Assembly (NCBI RefSeq): GCF_005876985.1
Contig: NZ_VAHD01000002.1
Coordinates: forward strand, 620,001 to 684,000
DNA: 64,000 nucleotides
Direction: 5' to 3'
From: Rhodoferax bucti
Lineage (GTDB): Bacteria; Pseudomonadota; Gammaproteobacteria; Burkholderiales; Burkholderiaceae_C
Below the pieces are notes generated by a model, which had not been told where the DNA came from, did not search any database, and worked only from the letters and a program-made list of their open reading frames with translations. Below, piece by piece: positions 62,645 to 64,000 of the stretch. The position numbers and the translations under genes were made by a program. The number at the start of each line of letters is the position of its first letter. Within the stretch, counting starts at the first letter, position 1.

Positions 62645-63858
62645 GCGGTTTCTTTCAAAAAGGCAGCAATCAGGGGCGCGAGGATGGCGACGATCTCGTC
62701 GGCCTCGGCCACGCTCAAAATCAGTGGGGGCACCAGGCGGACCACGCTGTCAGCCGTCACGCTGATCAGCAAACCTGCATCGGCTGCGCGTTGCACCAGG
62801 GCGCCGCAGGGCTTGGACAGGTCCACGCCCATCATCAGGCCCTGGCCGCGGACTTCTTTCACCCCGCCATTGGCAATCTCGGCTTTCAAGGCGGCTTCCA
62901 GACCGGCTTTCAGGTGGGCGCCCACCTTCTCGGCATTGGCCAGCAGACCTTCCGCTTCCATGATGCGGATGGTTTCGACCCCGGCGCGCATGGACAGCGG
63001 GTTGCCGCCGAAGGTGGAGCCGTGGTTGCCGGGTTGGAAGATGGTGGCGGCTTTGGGGCCCACCACCACAGCGCCCACCGGCACGCCGGAGCCCAGGCCC
63101 TTGGCCAGGGGCATCACGTCGGGCTGGATGCCTGCCCACTGGTGGGCAAACCACTTGCCGGTGCGGCCCATGCCGCACTGCACTTCGTCAATCATCAACA
63201 GCCAGTCGCGCTGGTCGCACAAGGCACGCACGTCGCGCAGGTAGTCCACGTGCATGGGGTTCACGCCGCCCTCGCCCTGGATGGCTTCAAAGAACACGGC
63301 CACGACATTCGGGTTGCCTTCGGTCGCTGCCTTGAGTGCGTCAATGTTGTTCACCGGCACGCGGATAAAGCCTTCCACCAGCGGGCCGAAACCGGCTTGC
63401 ACTTTGGGGTTGCCGGTGGCGCTGAGCGTGGCGATGGAACGACCATGGAAAGCCTTTTCATAGACAACCACTTCGGGGCGGGCTATGCCCTTGTCGTGGC
63501 CGAACTTGCGGGCCAGCTTCAACGCAGCTTCATTGGCTTCCAGGCCGGTGGAGCAGAAGAACACATTGCTCATGCCGGAACGCTCTACCAACAGCTTGGC
63601 CAGCTCTTCCTGCAGGGGGATGTGGTAGTAGTTGGAGGTGTGGATCAGCTTGGTCAACTGGTCCTGCAGCGCTGGCACCAGTTGGGGGTGGTTGTGGCCC
63701 AGGGTGTTGACCGCGATGCCGCCCAAGGCGTCCAGGTATTCCTTGCCGTTCACGTCCCACACGCGGCAGCCTTGTCCATGGCTCAGGGCGATGGGCAGTC
63801 GGCCGTAGGTGTTCATCACGTGGGGTGAAGACGGCGTGGTAAGGGTGGCGGCGGTCAT
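62641..63858 (-). CDS. argD: Acetylornithine aminotransferase
   Basis: 405 aa from ATG 63858; upstream codons to 63945 form part of a leader hairpin. PLP class III transaminase: VWDVNGKEYLDALGGIAVNT, NVFFCSTGLEANEAALKLAR, VFFEAIQGEGGVNPMHVDYL, LLMIDEVQCGMGRTGKWFAH, with the PLP lysine in VMPLAKGLGSGVPVGA. Gives acetylornithine in arginine biosynthesis, possibly also succinyl-DAP in lysine synthesis. Cotranscribed with argF. Confidence 0.96.
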   Translation of the reverse strand: MTAATLTTPSSPHVMNTYGRLPIALSHGQGCRVWDVNGKEYLDALGGIAVNTLGHNHPQLVPALQDQLTKLIHTSNYYHIPLQEELAKLLVERSGMSNVFFCSTGLEANEAALKLARKFGHDKGIARPEVVVYEKAFHGRSIATLSATGNPKVQAGFGPLVEGFIRVPVNNIDALKAATEGNPNVVAVFFEAIQGEGGVNPMHVDYLRDVRALCDQRDWLLMIDEVQCGMGRTGKWFAHQWAGIQPDVMPLAKGLGSGVPVGAVVVGPKAATIFQPGNHGSTFGGNPLSMRAGVETIRIMEAEGLLANAEKVGAHLKAGLEAALKAEIANGGVKEVRGQGLMMGVDLSKPCGALVQRAADAGLLISVTADSVVRLVPPLILSVAEADEIVAILAPLIAAFLKETA

Positions 63859-63890
63859 GTCATAACTCCGGGGTTGGCTACAAAACAGAT

Positions 63891-63922
63891 CGGCCCGACT
63901 GCTGCAAAGGCCAGTCGGGCCG
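63891..63922 (-). promoter_or_regulatory. Hairpin in the argD leader
   Basis: CGGCCCGACTG and CAGTCGGGCCG form a perfect 11-bp stem with a 10-base loop, 32 bp upstream of the argD ATG. On the minus strand it is followed by ATCTGTTTTG. TAAAAT at about 63932-63937 (minus strand) is a possible -10 just upstream. Could be an attenuator, an upstream-gene terminator or an RNA-stabilising hairpin. Confidence 0.4.
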
Positions 63923-64000
63923 TTGAAGCCTGATTTTAGGCGCACTGGGCATGGCGGTTTCGTGACAAATCCACATCACACTGATGCGCACTCGCATAGC

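Overview
The window is a stretch of GC-rich chromosome from a betaproteobacterium, most probably a member of the Comamonadaceae (Rhodoferax/Curvibacter/Acidovorax-like). This rests on protein families and synteny (parE, a lytic transglycosylase and parC in a row; hutC-hutD-hutI-hutG-hutF divergent from hutU-hutH; kynU-kynA; argD-argF). It also rests on nine copies of a short dispersed repeat with the core gctgcttgcgcata followed by gagcgctagaggcc, which I associate with that family from memory. No rRNA, tRNA, CRISPR array, phage or intact insertion sequence was seen.

Layout. 1-6004: end of an MFS transporter, then topoisomerase IV (parE, parC) with a secreted lytic transglycosylase between the two subunits. 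6045-8009: AT-richer decayed defence patch with an intact HigBA toxin-antitoxin pair, a cytosine-5 DNA methyltransferase with its catalytic core deleted, and an unrecognised, probably broken, partner gene. 8058-8510: DUF3617-like secreted protein. 8815-15552: six co-directional, tightly packed genes for envelope proteins: a caspase-fold peptidase with Sel1 repeats, a one-TM protein, a SulP-like membrane protein without STAS domain, a CHASE2 sensor without output domain, an SH3-like secreted protein and an M48 lipoprotein metallopeptidase. I do not recognise this combination as a described system and consider it the best candidate for new biology here. 15703-22418: tripartite RND efflux pump with divergent TetR repressor and an AcrR-type operator. 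22502-25284: NCS2 purine permease behind a long palindrome, and a cyclic-nucleotide-binding protein with a FliG-like C-terminus.

25541-41412: mostly single metabolic and signalling genes: YigZ, MAPEG, ArgO/ArgP, a molybdopterin oxidoreductase, a PAS-PAS-GGDEF-EAL protein, aconitase carrying the dispersed repeat inside its coding sequence, LysR/NAD(P)-binding pair, CDF-like exporter with MerR regulator and its operator, a diguanylate cyclase with a duplicated sensor, a flavin monooxygenase and a 46-residue membrane protein.

41470-49611: complete histidine utilisation locus using the five-step route (HutH, HutU, HutI, HutF, HutG), controlled by HutC. 49718-54486: PhyH-type dioxygenase with a small partner, a LysR protein with two DNA-binding domains, a branched-chain-type substrate-binding protein, an alpha/beta hydrolase and an NTF2-like protein. 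54642-58418: CoA hydrolase/transferase, zinc alcohol dehydrogenase, EamA exporter with a His-rich tail, and a small basic protein. 58569-61024: tryptophan degradation (kynA, kynU) separated by a highly structured non-coding segment. 61142-63858: CigR-like secreted protein and argF/argD, cut before the end of the window.
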